Positions 25,634 to 33,717 are shown, counted from the stretch's first letter. The stretch is DNA of 37,825 bases from JAQGMV01 sp050260255 (GCA_050260255.1 JBLNBW010000124.1:1-37825), one strand, 5' to 3'. Made by a program: numbers and translations. Notes: a model not told the origin generated them from the sequence alone.

Positions 25634-26611
25634 ATGAGCATAATTCGAGGAGCCGCGAAGGCCGGCTGCGTGCTTGCCGCGGCGATGCTGTGCGGCGGCG
25701 CATATGCGCAATCGGCGTATCCCACGAAACCGGTTCGCGTCGTCGTGCCGTTCCCCGCCGGCGGATCCAACGATCTCGTCGCGCGCGTGGTGTCCCAGGA
25801 TCTTTCCAAGCAGATGGGGCAGCAGTTCGTGGTGGACAACCGCGGCGGCGCATCGGGCGTCATCGGCGCCGAAATGGTCGCGAAGGCGCCGGCCGACGGC
25901 TACACCTTGATGGTGCACTCCATCACGCATCTGTCCAACGGTCTGCTCATCAAGAAAGTGCCGTACGACACGATCAACGATTTCACGCCGATCTCGCTGC
26001 TCGTAGCGCAGCCCGGCGTGCTGGTGGTGCACCCGGCGCTGCCGGCGAAGACGGTGAAAGAATTCATCGCGCTCGCGAAGCGCCGCCCCGACGAGATCAC
26101 GTACGGTTCGAACGGCCCCGGCGGCTCGCTGCATCTCATGATGGCGCTGTTTGCCAACATGGCGAACATCAAGTTGATCCATGTCCCGTACAAGGGCGGT
26201 GCGCCGCTCGTTACGTCGTTGCTCTCCGGTGAAACGCAATCCGCGACGGCGACGATCAATACCGTGCTGCCGCACATCAAGAGCGCGCGGTTACGCGCCC
26301 TGGGCGTGACGGCCGACAAGCCGTCGGGTTTGCTGCCGGGCGTGCCGACCATCGCGCAGTCCGGCGTGCCGGGTTACGAATTCAATTCGTGGATCGGCGT
26401 GTTTGGCCCGAAGAACATGCCGCCCGCGCTGGTCGATCGCCTGCACAGCGAGCTCGAGAAGGTGATGAAGCAGCCGGCAGTCGTGAAGGCGCTTGCCGAT
26501 CAGGCGCTCGATCCATGGCCGGCTACGCAGCAGCAGTTCGCCCAGCGTGTGAGAGCAGACTACGACAAGCTCGCGAAGGTGATTAAGATCACGGGCGTGC
26601 AGCCGGAGTAG
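25634..26611 (+). CDS. Bug/TctC-family substrate-binding protein
   Basis: The product is 325 aa from ATG 25634, after AGGAGCTATAGCA. A signal peptide ends near AYAQS (residue about 24). Marks are YPTKPVRVVVPFPAGGSNDLVAR, DNRGGASGV, DGYTLMVH and YDTINDFTPI. It is a periplasmic receptor with no TctA/TctB genes beside it. Transcribed alone; an extended -10 promoter lies upstream. Confidence 0.92.
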   Translation: MSIIRGAAKAGCVLAAAMLCGGAYAQSAYPTKPVRVVVPFPAGGSNDLVARVVSQDLSKQMGQQFVVDNRGGASGVIGAEMVAKAPADGYTLMVHSITHLSNGLLIKKVPYDTINDFTPISLLVAQPGVLVVHPALPAKTVKEFIALAKRRPDEITYGSNGPGGSLHLMMALFANMANIKLIHVPYKGGAPLVTSLLSGETQSATATINTVLPHIKSARLRALGVTADKPSGLLPGVPTIAQSGVPGYEFNSWIGVFGPKNMPPALVDRLHSELEKVMKQPAVVKALADQALDPWPATQQQFAQRVRADYDKLAKVIKITGVQPE

Positions 26612-26776
26612 TGCCCAGCCGGGAGGCAGGGGCCCCGGTTTCCGGGGATGCGAGCTAAGCGAATCAGCGCCGTCGCGATGAGATGCACTGATGCTTGCCG
26701 ATTGCTTTGCGGACCGGCGCGCGGTGATGAGATGACGCCGTGACAAGCTGCGGTGACGTCGCGTCGCTAATGATTG

Positions 26777-26799
26777 ACGGGCCGCTACATGCGGCCCGT
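26777..26799. terminator. Perfect hairpin, possible terminator
   Basis: ACGGGCCGC (26777-26785) and GCGGCCCGT (26791-26799) form a 9-bp stem with a TACAT loop. Only a weak T stretch (TTTC) follows in the plus direction, so it may be a weak terminator for the Bug gene or mark the edge of the integron region. Confidence 0.4.
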
Positions 26800-27105
26800 T
26801 TCAATTGGAGAGGCTGCGCTCCGACTGCGATCAACGATTCGCGCCTGATTTTGCGTGGATGCGGCGACATGAAGCTCGACCGCCAGCTGGGAAAGAAAGG
26901 CGGTGACTTCGGCCTCGCCGAACGTCGCGGGATGGCGCTTGCCCGTGAAGCATATGTATCGGCGGATCCAGTGGACGTATGCTTCTTCCGTGCGTCGACT
27001 CATGTATTTCCGGCGTATTGTGTCCCGCATTTGATCGAGCAGTCGCGGTGCCGCCGGGCCGCCTCTGCGGATGTGGCTGATTCGTAAGTCATCCGCCGTC
27101 CTCAT
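26785..27105 (-). pseudogene. Truncated second copy of the integron integrase 5' end
   Basis: The frame from ATG 27105 encodes the N-terminal SAM-like domain of an integron-type tyrosine recombinase: LLDQMRDTIRRKYMSRRTEEAYVHWIRR, then FTGKRHPATFGEAEVTAFLSQLAVE, then AASTQNQA. After STQNQA, exactly at the edge of the duplicated segment (26841), it turns into unrelated sequence and stops. The catalytic domain is missing, so it cannot be active. Unlike the second copy, its early reading frame is intact. Confidence 0.8.
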
Positions 27106-27152
27106 GCAGCCTAACAAAATATTTCTGCGCGCTTCGCAGCCTAATGTGGCGC
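26841..27152. repeat. Direct repeat, copy 1 (intI 5' end plus leader)
   Basis: 312 nt that are repeated at 30525-30837 in the same orientation with about ten differences (about 97% identity by eye), including one 1-nt indel. It covers the integrase N-terminal coding part and the leader with two GCAGCCTAA boxes. Confidence 0.9.
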
Positions 27153-27208
27153 CTTGGCTGTATCGTATGTACACAATGCTTGCAGCCATTATCATCGAAC
27201 AAGGCGCC
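27148..27208. repeat. Hairpin at the inner edge of direct repeat copy 1
   Basis: GGCGCCTTG (27148-27156) and CAAGGCGCC (27200-27208) are perfect inverted 9-mers, with a nested GGCTG/CAGCC pair inside. It starts at the point where the duplicated segment ends and lies 6 bp past the stop of the SDR gene. It may be a recombination-site remnant or a structured 3' end of the SDR transcript. Confidence 0.5.
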
Positions 27209-27214
27209 GGCGCC

Positions 27215-27946
27215 TCAGAAGTTCTCCAGCCATGGCCGTAAGTCGACCTCCTGTGTCCAGGCGCTTGGGTGCTGGCAGTGGAGCGCGTAATAAGTTTCTG
27301 CTATCTGGTCCGGGTACAAGGCCAGCATGCGTTCGCGCATGAATGCAATCGCCGTTGATTTCAGGATTCCTCCGTCTATAACTACGTGCGCGACGTGAAT
27401 GCCTTTCGGGCCCAATTCGCGCGCCATGCATTGTGCCAGTGCCCGTTGTCCCCATTTGCCGACGGCGAGATTGGCGAAACCTTGTCTACCGCGCATTGCA
27501 GCAGTGGCTCCCGTAAAAATGATGGTTCCACTTCCGCAAGTGAGCATGGCACGGCCCACCTCGCGACCGAGCAAAAAGGCCCCCAAACAGTTGACACGCC
27601 AGCAATCGAGGAATGCATCCGTCTCGATTTCAACTACATCCCCCGGACCGTATTGCTCGACGTTGTAAATCGCGACGTTTGGCACGCCGAGGTGGCGAGT
27701 CACCTGACGCACCATAGCCCTTACCTCAGCGTCGCTTGTTGCATCACAGGTATACGCGTTGGCACTGATGCCCTCAGACTGCAGCTCCGTTACGAGGTTA
27801 GTAAGGCGCTCGCCATCGCGTGCCACTACGGCAACGTGCATCCCGGCTTTTCCAAATCGTCTTGCGAGTGCGCGTCCTAGGCCGGGACCAGCACCGACTA
27901 CGAGCGCTGGCCGTGAGCGGTGTGCGTTCGACTGAGAGAAGGTCAC
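27215..27946 (-). CDS. Short-chain dehydrogenase-like protein lacking the catalytic tyrosine
   Basis: The product is 243 aa from GTG 27946, chosen for the AAGGAGCAACT ribosome-binding site 19 nt after the upstream gene's stop. The cofactor motif GAGPGLG is at 18-24 and DAT (68-70) follows. The YxxxK site reads LAVGK: Lys164 is present but the Tyr position (160) is Leu. Some SDR subfamilies with an ELGPKGIHVAHVVIDG ending, seen here, lack that Tyr, so this may be normal for its subgroup. Activity is uncertain. It probably shares a transcript with the DUF362/ferredoxin gene. Confidence 0.8.
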   Translation of the reverse strand: MTFSQSNAHRSRPALVVGAGPGLGRALARRFGKAGMHVAVVARDGERLTNLVTELQSEGISANAYTCDATSDAEVRAMVRQVTRHLGVPNVAIYNVEQYGPGDVVEIETDAFLDCWRVNCLGAFLLGREVGRAMLTCGSGTIIFTGATAAMRGRQGFANLAVGKWGQRALAQCMARELGPKGIHVAHVVIDGGILKSTAIAFMRERMLALYPDQIAETYYALHCQHPSAWTQEVDLRPWLENF

Positions 27947-27965
27947 ACAGTTGCTCCTTATAGCG

Positions 27966-29246
27966 CTAGCGGCCACTTGAGACGTGTCTTGCCCGATTTT
28001 TTTTGCGCTCAACGTTCCAGCGCACCGCGATGCCGCCGAGCGACCATACGTGCTCTACTTTAGCCCACCGCCACAAGCGTCTGGTGGCTCTCATAGGCCC
28101 ATACAGGCAAGCAGCCAAGCCGCGGTGCTTGACTGAAATCGCATACTCGGGGCACGCGCTTACGCATATCTCGCAGTCGCGGCAAAGCGAGTACTGAATT
28201 TTAGGTGTACCTTGCGGACTGGTTGAGATCGCTTGGACGGGACAAAATGCAACGCATCGAGTGCAACTGGTGCAGCGCTCCGCATCGATCACCGGCCGTG
28301 GGTTAAGCTTTGTGTGATTAAAAACGCGCCACGATCGTTGAAGAATGGATTCTCCCGTGCCGCGAATCATTGTCGGAAAAGGTGCGCGATAAATCGGAAA
28401 CTCTGACCAGCACGTGCCGCGCAACTCGACGTGGCGCCGTTCCCATTCCCCCACTCCAAGGCGCTTGCCCCATAAGATGCTCGGTACTTGGGTCGGATCC
28501 CAGCCAATGGATTGAACCAAGGCGCTGTCCAAGGCAACCGGATCAGAGGACGCGGCGATCAGGCCGATGCGCCACAGGTCCCTTTTCCATCCAGGAGAGA
28601 CATCGATCATGTCCGCAATAGTGATTGTGGGACGCGCGAGACGGCACACATCGGCGATTGCAGCGGAGATACCATCACAAGTCGGTAACAACTTATAAAG
28701 CTGGGCGTTGCCAGCCCCGATCACCGCATTGAACATATTTTTGATGGCCCCATTCCACACGAGATATAAATGCGGTCGCGGGTTCGCAATACTGATAACG
28801 ACGTCAGCTTCAAGAACGACCCGAGTAACCATGTACTCGGGCGGGTGGGCTAACCTGCTGGGACACATCCGTCCACCAGCGAGCGCGAACGTAATCCATT
28901 CTGCACCGCACCGTTCAGCGAGGAGATGGACCCACAAGTCGTCGGGATCGATCCACTGTTCCGGACGGCGCAGTAATCCGGCATCGCCGAGCATTGCGCG
29001 CCCTCCGCAGTCTCGAACCATCTTTACCACCACTTCAATTAACGCCGGATGTGAAACCATGCGCGATTTTGGATCGCGCGAGCCACCGTTACGGAGATAC
29101 GGTTTTATAAGGACTCGGTGTCCCGGCCGAATAATTCGATCGAGTGGCGTATCAATAAGGCGCAGTGCTTTGCACACCGCGTCTCGCAGAGTACTGGCAT
29201 CGTGATCAGCGCACGAAGCAAACGATACAGTTGAAGAAGCGCCCAA
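27966..29246 (-). CDS. DUF362 protein with C-terminal 2x[4Fe-4S] ferredoxin domain
   Basis: The product is 426 aa from TTG 29246, which follows GGGAGGG by 5 nt. Residues about 40-300 are a DUF362 domain (RVLIKPYLRNGG, MVSHPALIEVVVKMVRDCGG, WNGAIKNMFNAVIG, SSDPVALDS). Two ferredoxin motifs follow, with C325, C328, C331 and C335 and then C355, C358, C361 and C365. Its function is unknown; an electron-transfer or iron-sulphur role is likely. It lies between the two integrase repeats and reads as less GC-biased than its surroundings, consistent with transfer. Confidence 0.85.
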   Translation of the reverse strand: MGASSTVSFASCADHDASTLRDAVCKALRLIDTPLDRIIRPGHRVLIKPYLRNGGSRDPKSRMVSHPALIEVVVKMVRDCGGRAMLGDAGLLRRPEQWIDPDDLWVHLLAERCGAEWITFALAGGRMCPSRLAHPPEYMVTRVVLEADVVISIANPRPHLYLVWNGAIKNMFNAVIGAGNAQLYKLLPTCDGISAAIADVCRLARPTITIADMIDVSPGWKRDLWRIGLIAASSDPVALDSALVQSIGWDPTQVPSILWGKRLGVGEWERRHVELRGTCWSEFPIYRAPFPTMIRGTGESILQRSWRVFNHTKLNPRPVIDAERCTSCTRCVAFCPVQAISTSPQGTPKIQYSLCRDCEICVSACPEYAISVKHRGLAACLYGPMRATRRLWRWAKVEHVWSLGGIAVRWNVERKKNRARHVSSGR

Positions 29247-29958
29247 GTATCCCTCCCGGTCTGGCGCGCATCTGCTAATACTTTTGACACAAATGGCTGT
29301 CTACGGTCGTGGCCAGCGAGCTTTTTTGAGGACACACGAGTGTCGCCCGAATATGAAAGCCATTTGTTGAACGTCGAGAGTTAACTTGTGTGTCTATGTA
29401 AGACGGCAGTACATCGCGGCCGAAACTCGTCGGCGAACTGGATATGAAAGCCGAAAGCATCACACGCAAATGCGGCATGAACAGTAGGTCGAACCGTTAT
29501 CCGGCTTGCGATCCGGCGGCCGTTCCGGCACAAACTGTGCCATGTCACCGATTCAATGGCTTACAGCGGCTGCCGGGGCGATACTGTAAAAGCGGCCGAC
29601 AAACGAGCGGTCGTCGTCGACGCACTGTATCCTCGCCTTTCGCAAGGGGGCTTATCGTTTCGATTAGCGCATTCCGCGTTAGCAACACTACAACGTGCAC
29701 GTCCGACGGCCTGCTTAGATTTGGCAGAGCTCTTCTGAGCGCCGCTAACAAAATGACCGCAAAGTCCGCTTTTCGCCGAAAGCCGAAGAGTCGTTCGCTT
29801 GATCTCGCCGATGAGGTTGAGTGTGCGCCTTAGGACCCGCTTCCGACTCGAAAGTATGCGATGCGCCGCTTCTCGCAAACCACCGGGAAAGGTGGGAAGG
29901 TTTGGTTTCGACCCAAAGCAGGCATCCGGATGCGGTGGTAGACCGCCGAGGCGTGATG
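29247..29958. other. 712-bp stretch without a recognisable gene
   Basis: Open frames on both strands are short, overlapping and lack any motif, ribosome-binding site or family character. Upstream of the DUF362 start it should contain that gene's promoter, but no clear -35/-10 pair was found. It probably contains decayed DNA between the DUF362 gene and the integrase remnant. Confidence 0.45.
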
Positions 29959-30790
29959 TCAGCCCGCCGTATCCAGAGGACTAATCACGCCTCGACCGCC
30001 TTTATTGAGAACAGGAGTGTAGATCATTGTGGTGGACACGTCGGAATGTCCGAGCAGCTTCTGGACCGTGCGAAAGTCATAGCCCGACTCGAGCAGGTGC
30101 GTGGCAAAGGAGTGGCGCAATGCATGGCAGTGCACCTGCTTCGCAATACCGGCGAGACGCGCTGCCTCCTTGACCGCACGCTGTGGGGCCGATTCGTCGA
30201 GGTGGTGGCGACGTATCACGCCATCAGCAGGGTCAACCGACCGGCACGTACTGCCAGCACCAGTCCCGACCAGCACGCGGATATTTCCGCGCGAGGGCAT
30301 AAGGGAGATGCGTTTCACCATGGTCGTCTTGCAGACCGGCTGCGTGTAATGCCCGCACGCGGTCAAGATGCGCCCGCAGCGGATCGATCGCGGCCGTCGA
30401 CAGCATCGTTACGCGGTCCTTCTTGCCCTTTCCGTCTCGTACGAGAATCTGCCGGTATCCGAAATCGACGTCCTTCACGCGCGGGCGCAGACACTCCATC
30501 ACTCTCAGGCCGGCATGGCGGAGAGCGCCTGATTTTGCGTGGATGCGGCGGCATGAAGCTCGACCGCCAGGTGGGAAAGAAAGGCGGTGACTTCGGCCTC
30601 GCCCAACGTCGCGGGATGGCGCTTGCCCGTGAAGCATATGTATCGGCGGATCCAGTGGACGTATGCTTCTTCCGTGCGTCGACTCATGTATTTCCGGCGT
30701 ATTGTGTCCCGCACTTGATCGAGCAGTCGCGGTGCCGTCGGGCCGCCTCTGCACGATGTGGCTGATTCGTAAGTCATCCGCCATCCTCAC
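29959..30790 (-). pseudogene. intI: Broken integron integrase (IntI-type tyrosine recombinase)
   Basis: Pieces of an IntI protein lie in three frames. The N-terminal domain reads LLDQVRDTIRRKYMSRRTEEAYVHW through AASTQNQAL. About 50 residues are missing, then GLRVMECLRPRVKDVDF continues in another frame, through the integron-specific segment THLPYALARKYPRAGRDW. A further frame change near WQYV leads to RSVDPADGVIRRHHLDE, HALRHSFATHLLE and GHSDVSTTMIYT. The box residues (Arg, HxLR, His, Tyr) are present, but the frame breaks and the deletion mean no active enzyme. A 1-nt indel near the start adds a further lesion. It faces away from the array, as integrases do. Confidence 0.88.
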
Positions 30791-30837
30791 GCAGCCTAGC
30801 AAAATATTTCTGCGCGCTTCGCAGCCTAATGTGGCGC
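30525..30837. repeat. Direct repeat, copy 2 (intI 5' end plus leader)
   Basis: 313 nt matching 26841-27152 in the same orientation. It contains the start of the broken integrase gene and its leader. It ends at GTGGCGC, where the two copies diverge into the SDR region and the attI/array region respectively. Confidence 0.9.
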
Positions 30838-30947
30838 AGCTAGTCGTCTGTGCATTTCTAAACGCTTGATTACAAGAGGACGATGACAGCAGCAACCCGG
30901 CTGATGTCTAATTAGACGACTTTTAGGAAGTTCACTATACGTTAGAC
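30838..30947 (+). other. Putative attI region of the integron
   Basis: This is the stretch between the integrase leader and the first cassette. It ends with the recombination core GTTAGAC (30941-30947), matching GTTRRRY, 10 bp before the first cassette gene. I found no convincing Pc promoter for the array here. Confidence 0.6.
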
Positions 30948-30957
30948 AACAGCACGC

Positions 30958-31335
30958 ATGGCGTCGGTACAAGAACTCGCAGACGAATGGATCGCTTACT
31001 GGCGGCATCATGCGGAAACCGGCAAGTTTCCGGACTCGGACGTGAGCTGTGAGGTGGACCGTCTGGCTCGGGATCAGCCGGAGACTGCGTGGGAGGTCAT
31101 TCTTGCAATCTTGTCGCGACTGGGGTCTGACGCCTCTGACACTCTCGTCCAGGTGCTCGCTGCTGGGCCGCTGGAAGATCTACTTGCGGAGCACGGAGAA
31201 TCGTTCATCGATCGGGTGGAGCGCAAGTCGAGAGTTGACGCGCGCTTTCGCTTTCTATTGGGTGGCGTGTGGCAGAACGCCATGGCGCGAGACGTTTGGC
31301 AGCGTGTCCAGCGTTGCCGAAACGAGGTCTGGTGA
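30958..31335 (+). CDS. Cassette 1: DUF6869 protein
   Basis: The product is 125 aa. LADEWIAYWRHH at the N-terminus, then DQPETAWEVILAILSRL, AAGPLEDLLAEHGESFIDRVE and a late GGVWQNAMARDVWQRVQ match the DUF6869 pattern. Function unknown; soluble and helical. The gene starts 11 nt after the GTTAGAC core and ends 4 nt before its attC, the compact packing expected of a cassette. Confidence 0.82.
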   Translation: MASVQELADEWIAYWRHHAETGKFPDSDVSCEVDRLARDQPETAWEVILAILSRLGSDASDTLVQVLAAGPLEDLLAEHGESFIDRVERKSRVDARFRFLLGGVWQNAMARDVWQRVQRCRNEVW

Positions 31336-31339
31336 TGCT

Positions 31340-31426
31340 GTCTAAGTTTTCGATCGATACGGACGTTCAACATCGTCCGCTCCCTCCGGTCGCTCCTATT
31401 GGTCGCCGGTCATCTTTGCGTTAGAC
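31340..31426 (+). other. attC site of cassette 1
   Basis: 87 bp from GTCTAAG (1L) to GTTAGAC (1R). The flank TGCTG plus TCTAA of 1L pairs with the start of cassette 1 (GTTAGACAACAGCA), as expected for a site that closed a circular cassette. The 3' part GGTCGCCGGTCATCTTTGC is nearly identical in the attC of cassette 3. Confidence 0.85.
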
Positions 31427-31438
31427 CCCAAGAACGCT

Positions 31439-31784
31439 ATGCAACCACCTTCACATTGGTTCGAGTGGCTGTCCCTCGGCTTTTTCGTCGTGTGCTTCGC
31501 TGGATTTCTGATCATCTCTATCGCTCGCATGATCCGGTATGGGAGTGTGAAAGGGGCGGTGTGGGGAGGCGCGATCTTGGAAACCGTCGGCGAGGTCTCA
31601 GCGGACGCACCTTTGGTCACCAGTCAGAAGGTGAAGATGCACGTTTTGGAGAGACGTGAGGAGAAAGTAATTGGGATAGAAGTCGTGTCTAAATCGCCTA
31701 TGAGTTACGAGATGGCCTCTTGTCCTGACGCGCACCCAAGCCATGGCATTGGCGTCGCTAATTCGCGAGGCTGGGAAGCGATGA
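31439..31784 (+). pseudogene. Cassette 2: frameshifted small membrane protein gene
   Basis: The frame from ATG 31439 encodes an N-terminal membrane helix (FFVVCFAGFLIISIARMI), then a beta-like region ending SKSPMSYEM near 31714. The +1 frame then gives a natural ending, PLVLTRTQAMALASLIREAGKR, with stop TGA at 31782-31784, just 6 nt before the attC. The original frame instead runs into the attC and insertion-sequence scrap. A one-base insertion or two-base deletion near 31715 therefore broke the gene. Family not recognised. Confidence 0.65.
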
Positions 31785-31790
31785 AGAGCG

Positions 31791-31867
31791 GTCTAGCCGG
31801 TCGTTCGACACGGACATGCACGTCACGCCGTGCGCTGCGTGCACTCGGCACATGCGTGCCGGTCAAC
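31791..31867 (+). other. attC site of cassette 2, interrupted
   Basis: Starts with GTCTAGC (1L variant) and continues GGTCGTTCGACACGGAC, almost identical to the attC of cassette 5, to GTGCCGGTCAACT. The expected right core GTTRRRY does not follow; an IS110-type scrap begins instead. Confidence 0.7.
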
Positions 31868-31952
31868 TCAGCACTTTGCCACTGGCATTAACGCCGTGAA
31901 GCGAGAAAACGTTCTTTGCCAAGTCGATCCCGACGGTAGTAACCTGTTCCAT
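31863..31952 (-). mobile_element. N-terminal scrap of an IS110-family transposase
   Basis: The minus frame from ATG 31952 reads MEQVTTVGIDLAKNVFSLHG then VNASGKVLS and stops. This is the first catalytic (DEDD) segment of IS110-family transposases, with the Asp in GIDLAKN. All the rest of the enzyme is missing. The scrap ends inside the attC of cassette 2; IS1111-type members of this family are known to target attC sites. The element's 5' flank probably extends to about 31990. Confidence 0.8.
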
Positions 31953-31996
31953 GACTTCCCCTCTCGTTTCAGATTAAACATGCGAAATTCAATCTT

Positions 31997-32062
31997 GGCA
32001 CTCCGATGCCGTGCGGGCCACCGCCCGCTTCGAGCTGGGGAAGTGCCTTTCATTCGTTAGGC
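31997..32062 (+). other. Right-hand attC-like hairpin ahead of cassette 3
   Basis: GGCACT (31997-32002) pairs with AGTGCC (32042-32047), and GCGGGC with GCCCGC around a 4-nt loop inside. It ends in the core GTTAGGC (32056-32062), which begins cassette 3. The left boundary is unclear because of the insertion-sequence scrap. Confidence 0.6.
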
Positions 32063-32064
32063 CC

Positions 32065-32409
32065 ATGGATAACCGTCTCTGGCTTGCAGGCATTGGGATC
32101 GCCTCCGTTCTCGTCATGTGGGGCATGCACATGGCTGGGCGCCGAAAAGCCAATGCGCAGCTTATTGCAGACGGCATTCTGGTCGAAGCGGAGGTGTTGA
32201 AGTGCGAAGTCCACACCGGCCGGTTCGCGTGGACGGAAGTGACCTACAGGTATCTCCCGACAGGCACACAGAAGCCATTGACCGTGACACGCAAGGTCGA
32301 TGGCGGCATACGGCTCGCAACTGGAGATCGAGTTCCAGTTCGGTATCTGCCGTCACACCCATTCATATCAATACTCGTGGGCCATGAATCTCGGCACGAT
32401 GCGTCCTAA
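32065..32409 (+). CDS. Cassette 3: DUF3592-like membrane protein
   Basis: The product is 114 aa from ATG 32065, 2 nt after the core. One N-terminal helix (LAGIGIASVLVMWGMHMAG) is followed by a soluble beta domain with EAEVLKCEV, TEVTYRYLPTG and DRVPVRYLPSHPFISIL. That ending resembles the V-x-Y-x-P-x-x-P signature of DUF3592. Function unknown; probably anchored in the inner membrane with the domain outside. The stop codon overlaps the attC 1L core. Confidence 0.75.
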   Translation: MDNRLWLAGIGIASVLVMWGMHMAGRRKANAQLIADGILVEAEVLKCEVHTGRFAWTEVTYRYLPTGTQKPLTVTRKVDGGIRLATGDRVPVRYLPSHPFISILVGHESRHDAS

Positions 32410-32496
32410 CTTGCCGATCGACGTCCAACGGCGTCCGCTCAGTCGCTTTGCTCGTTGCGCAGTTTGCCTCGGTCGCCGGTCATCTTTACGTTAGGC
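32404..32496 (+). other. attC site of cassette 3
   Basis: 93 bp from TCCTAAC (32404-32410) to GTTAGGC (32490-32496). CCTAAC pairs with the cassette 3 start GTTAGG. The 3' part matches that of attC 1. Confidence 0.85.
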
Positions 32497-32505
32497 GGCA
32501 CTCGG

Positions 32506-33021
32506 ATGCGTGAGAACACGAGCATCGTAAGTGGCGCCGCCTATCTCGCGGCGCTCATCGGATCTGGAGTCCTCGCCGTGAGTAGTCCGAAGATCATAGA
32601 TGCCCATGACGGCCTGCTGCAGATCGTGGTTCTCAGGCTCATGATCGGTGTCCTGATGGGGACGTTTGCTGCCTTGGCAGCTCTGTATATCGGTTGCTGG
32701 AAATTCGCCGGCCGCTCCTCTCTCGGGGGATCGGTGTTGAAGCTCCTGGTGTTCCCATTTGTGCTGTGCCACACTGCGTTCGCGCTCAACTCACCAGGCG
32801 CCACATCTCTGGGTCTGATGGCGGTGCTTTTTGTTTTGTCCGCCAACGTTCTGGGGATTCTTGAGCGAGGCGTATTGAACGTGATGGCGGTTCGTGCAAG
32901 GAACCACGCGAACGAGTTGTTTGCGAATGGAAGGCCGACGCGCTCAGATCAGCTGTATGCGCTGGACGTCTTCGCGTTGCTTTTGCCGGCGCTTCTCCTG
33001 CTTCCGCGTTTGGTGGCGTGA
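32506..33021 (+). CDS. Cassette 4: four-helix membrane protein
   Basis: The product is 171 aa from ATG 32506. Hydrophobic segments lie at about 10-27, 42-67, 75-100 and 105-125, with a fifth at the C-terminus (DVFALLLPALLLLPRL). The loop holds a charged stretch (RARNHANELFANGRPTRSD). No family recognised. It begins 9 nt after the core, and 32 nt separate its stop from its attC. Confidence 0.7.
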   Translation: MRENTSIVSGAAYLAALIGSGVLAVSSPKIIDAHDGLLQIVVLRLMIGVLMGTFAALAALYIGCWKFAGRSSLGGSVLKLLVFPFVLCHTAFALNSPGATSLGLMAVLFVLSANVLGILERGVLNVMAVRARNHANELFANGRPTRSDQLYALDVFALLLPALLLLPRLVA

Positions 33022-33053
33022 TGCAAACAGTATTGCGCAGTACACCCCATGTG

Positions 33054-33138
33054 GCCTAACAGGTTGTTCGACGGACGCCCAAGCGCGTCCGCCTTGCGGC
33101 TTCTGTTCCTTGGCCGCCCGTCAACTACCACGTTAACT
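33054..33138 (+). other. attC site of cassette 4
   Basis: 85 bp from GCCTAAC to GTTAACT. GCCTAAC is the exact complement of the cassette 4 start GTTAGGC. The left inner part GTTGTTCGACGGACGCCC is shared with other attC sites in the array. Confidence 0.85.
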
Positions 33139-33145
33139 TGCGCAA

Positions 33146-33691
33146 ATGCACCTCACGCTCGACTATCGCTCTGACTGGCGTGTGCAAGCAGCCCTTTTCC
33201 GTATTGGCGGAGGCTCCGCGCAACTCGCGAAGCAGGCCTTGGAGGTCCGACTGCGGCAGCTCGTGTGGGCAGCGCTTTGGGCGACGATCGCCGCCCTAGC
33301 GCTTCATTGGCGTACGTGGGTGATTGTCATCCCCGCGGCGCTGGTCTCTTTCTTTCTGCTCACTTATTCGCTCGCGCTCAGGAACTTGGGGAAAAAGGCC
33401 GCATTTGGATTGCGGGCGCTCTGGCGCAAGTCCGAGGCTAGGCGGATTCGCCTGGACGTATCGGACGATGGCATCCGTGAATTCGATGGCGACGTGAGTT
33501 CGTTCGCACCGTGGCAGTCGGTGAAGAGCTACTGGCTGTTTCGCGGCGTGATTTGCCTTAATCTCTCAAGCGGACAGGCTGCATTGATTCCCGTGGCCAC
33601 CTTGGTTGGCGGCCCATATCAGGTCGAATTGCTGATGCAGGAGCTGAAGGCACGCGGGATCCCGTGCACAGACGTCGGTGGCGCGCGGTGA
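33146..33691 (+). CDS. Cassette 5: YcxB-like membrane protein
   Basis: The product is 181 aa. Two membrane helices (about 39-55 and 57-77) are followed by a beta-rich domain with DVSDDGIREFDGDVSSFAPW, YWLFRGVICLNLSSGQ and AALIPVATL. This pattern resembles the YcxB-like C-terminal domain. Function unknown. It starts 7 nt after the core. Confidence 0.7.
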   Translation: MHLTLDYRSDWRVQAALFRIGGGSAQLAKQALEVRLRQLVWAALWATIAALALHWRTWVIVIPAALVSFFLLTYSLALRNLGKKAAFGLRALWRKSEARRIRLDVSDDGIREFDGDVSSFAPWQSVKSYWLFRGVICLNLSSGQAALIPVATLVGGPYQVELLMQELKARGIPCTDVGGAR

Positions 33692-33717
33692 GCCGAACCG
33701 TTTCAGCACGCCGCTGT

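Noticed and set aside
30860..30945. A Pc promoter for the cassette array
   Set aside because: TTGATT at 30866 and TATACG at 30936 exist but neither has a partner box at a proper distance.
31439..31891. A 150-codon gene reading through the attC
   Set aside because: The last 59 codons are out-of-frame cassette DNA, attC sequence and insertion-sequence scrap; the native end is in the +1 frame at 31784.
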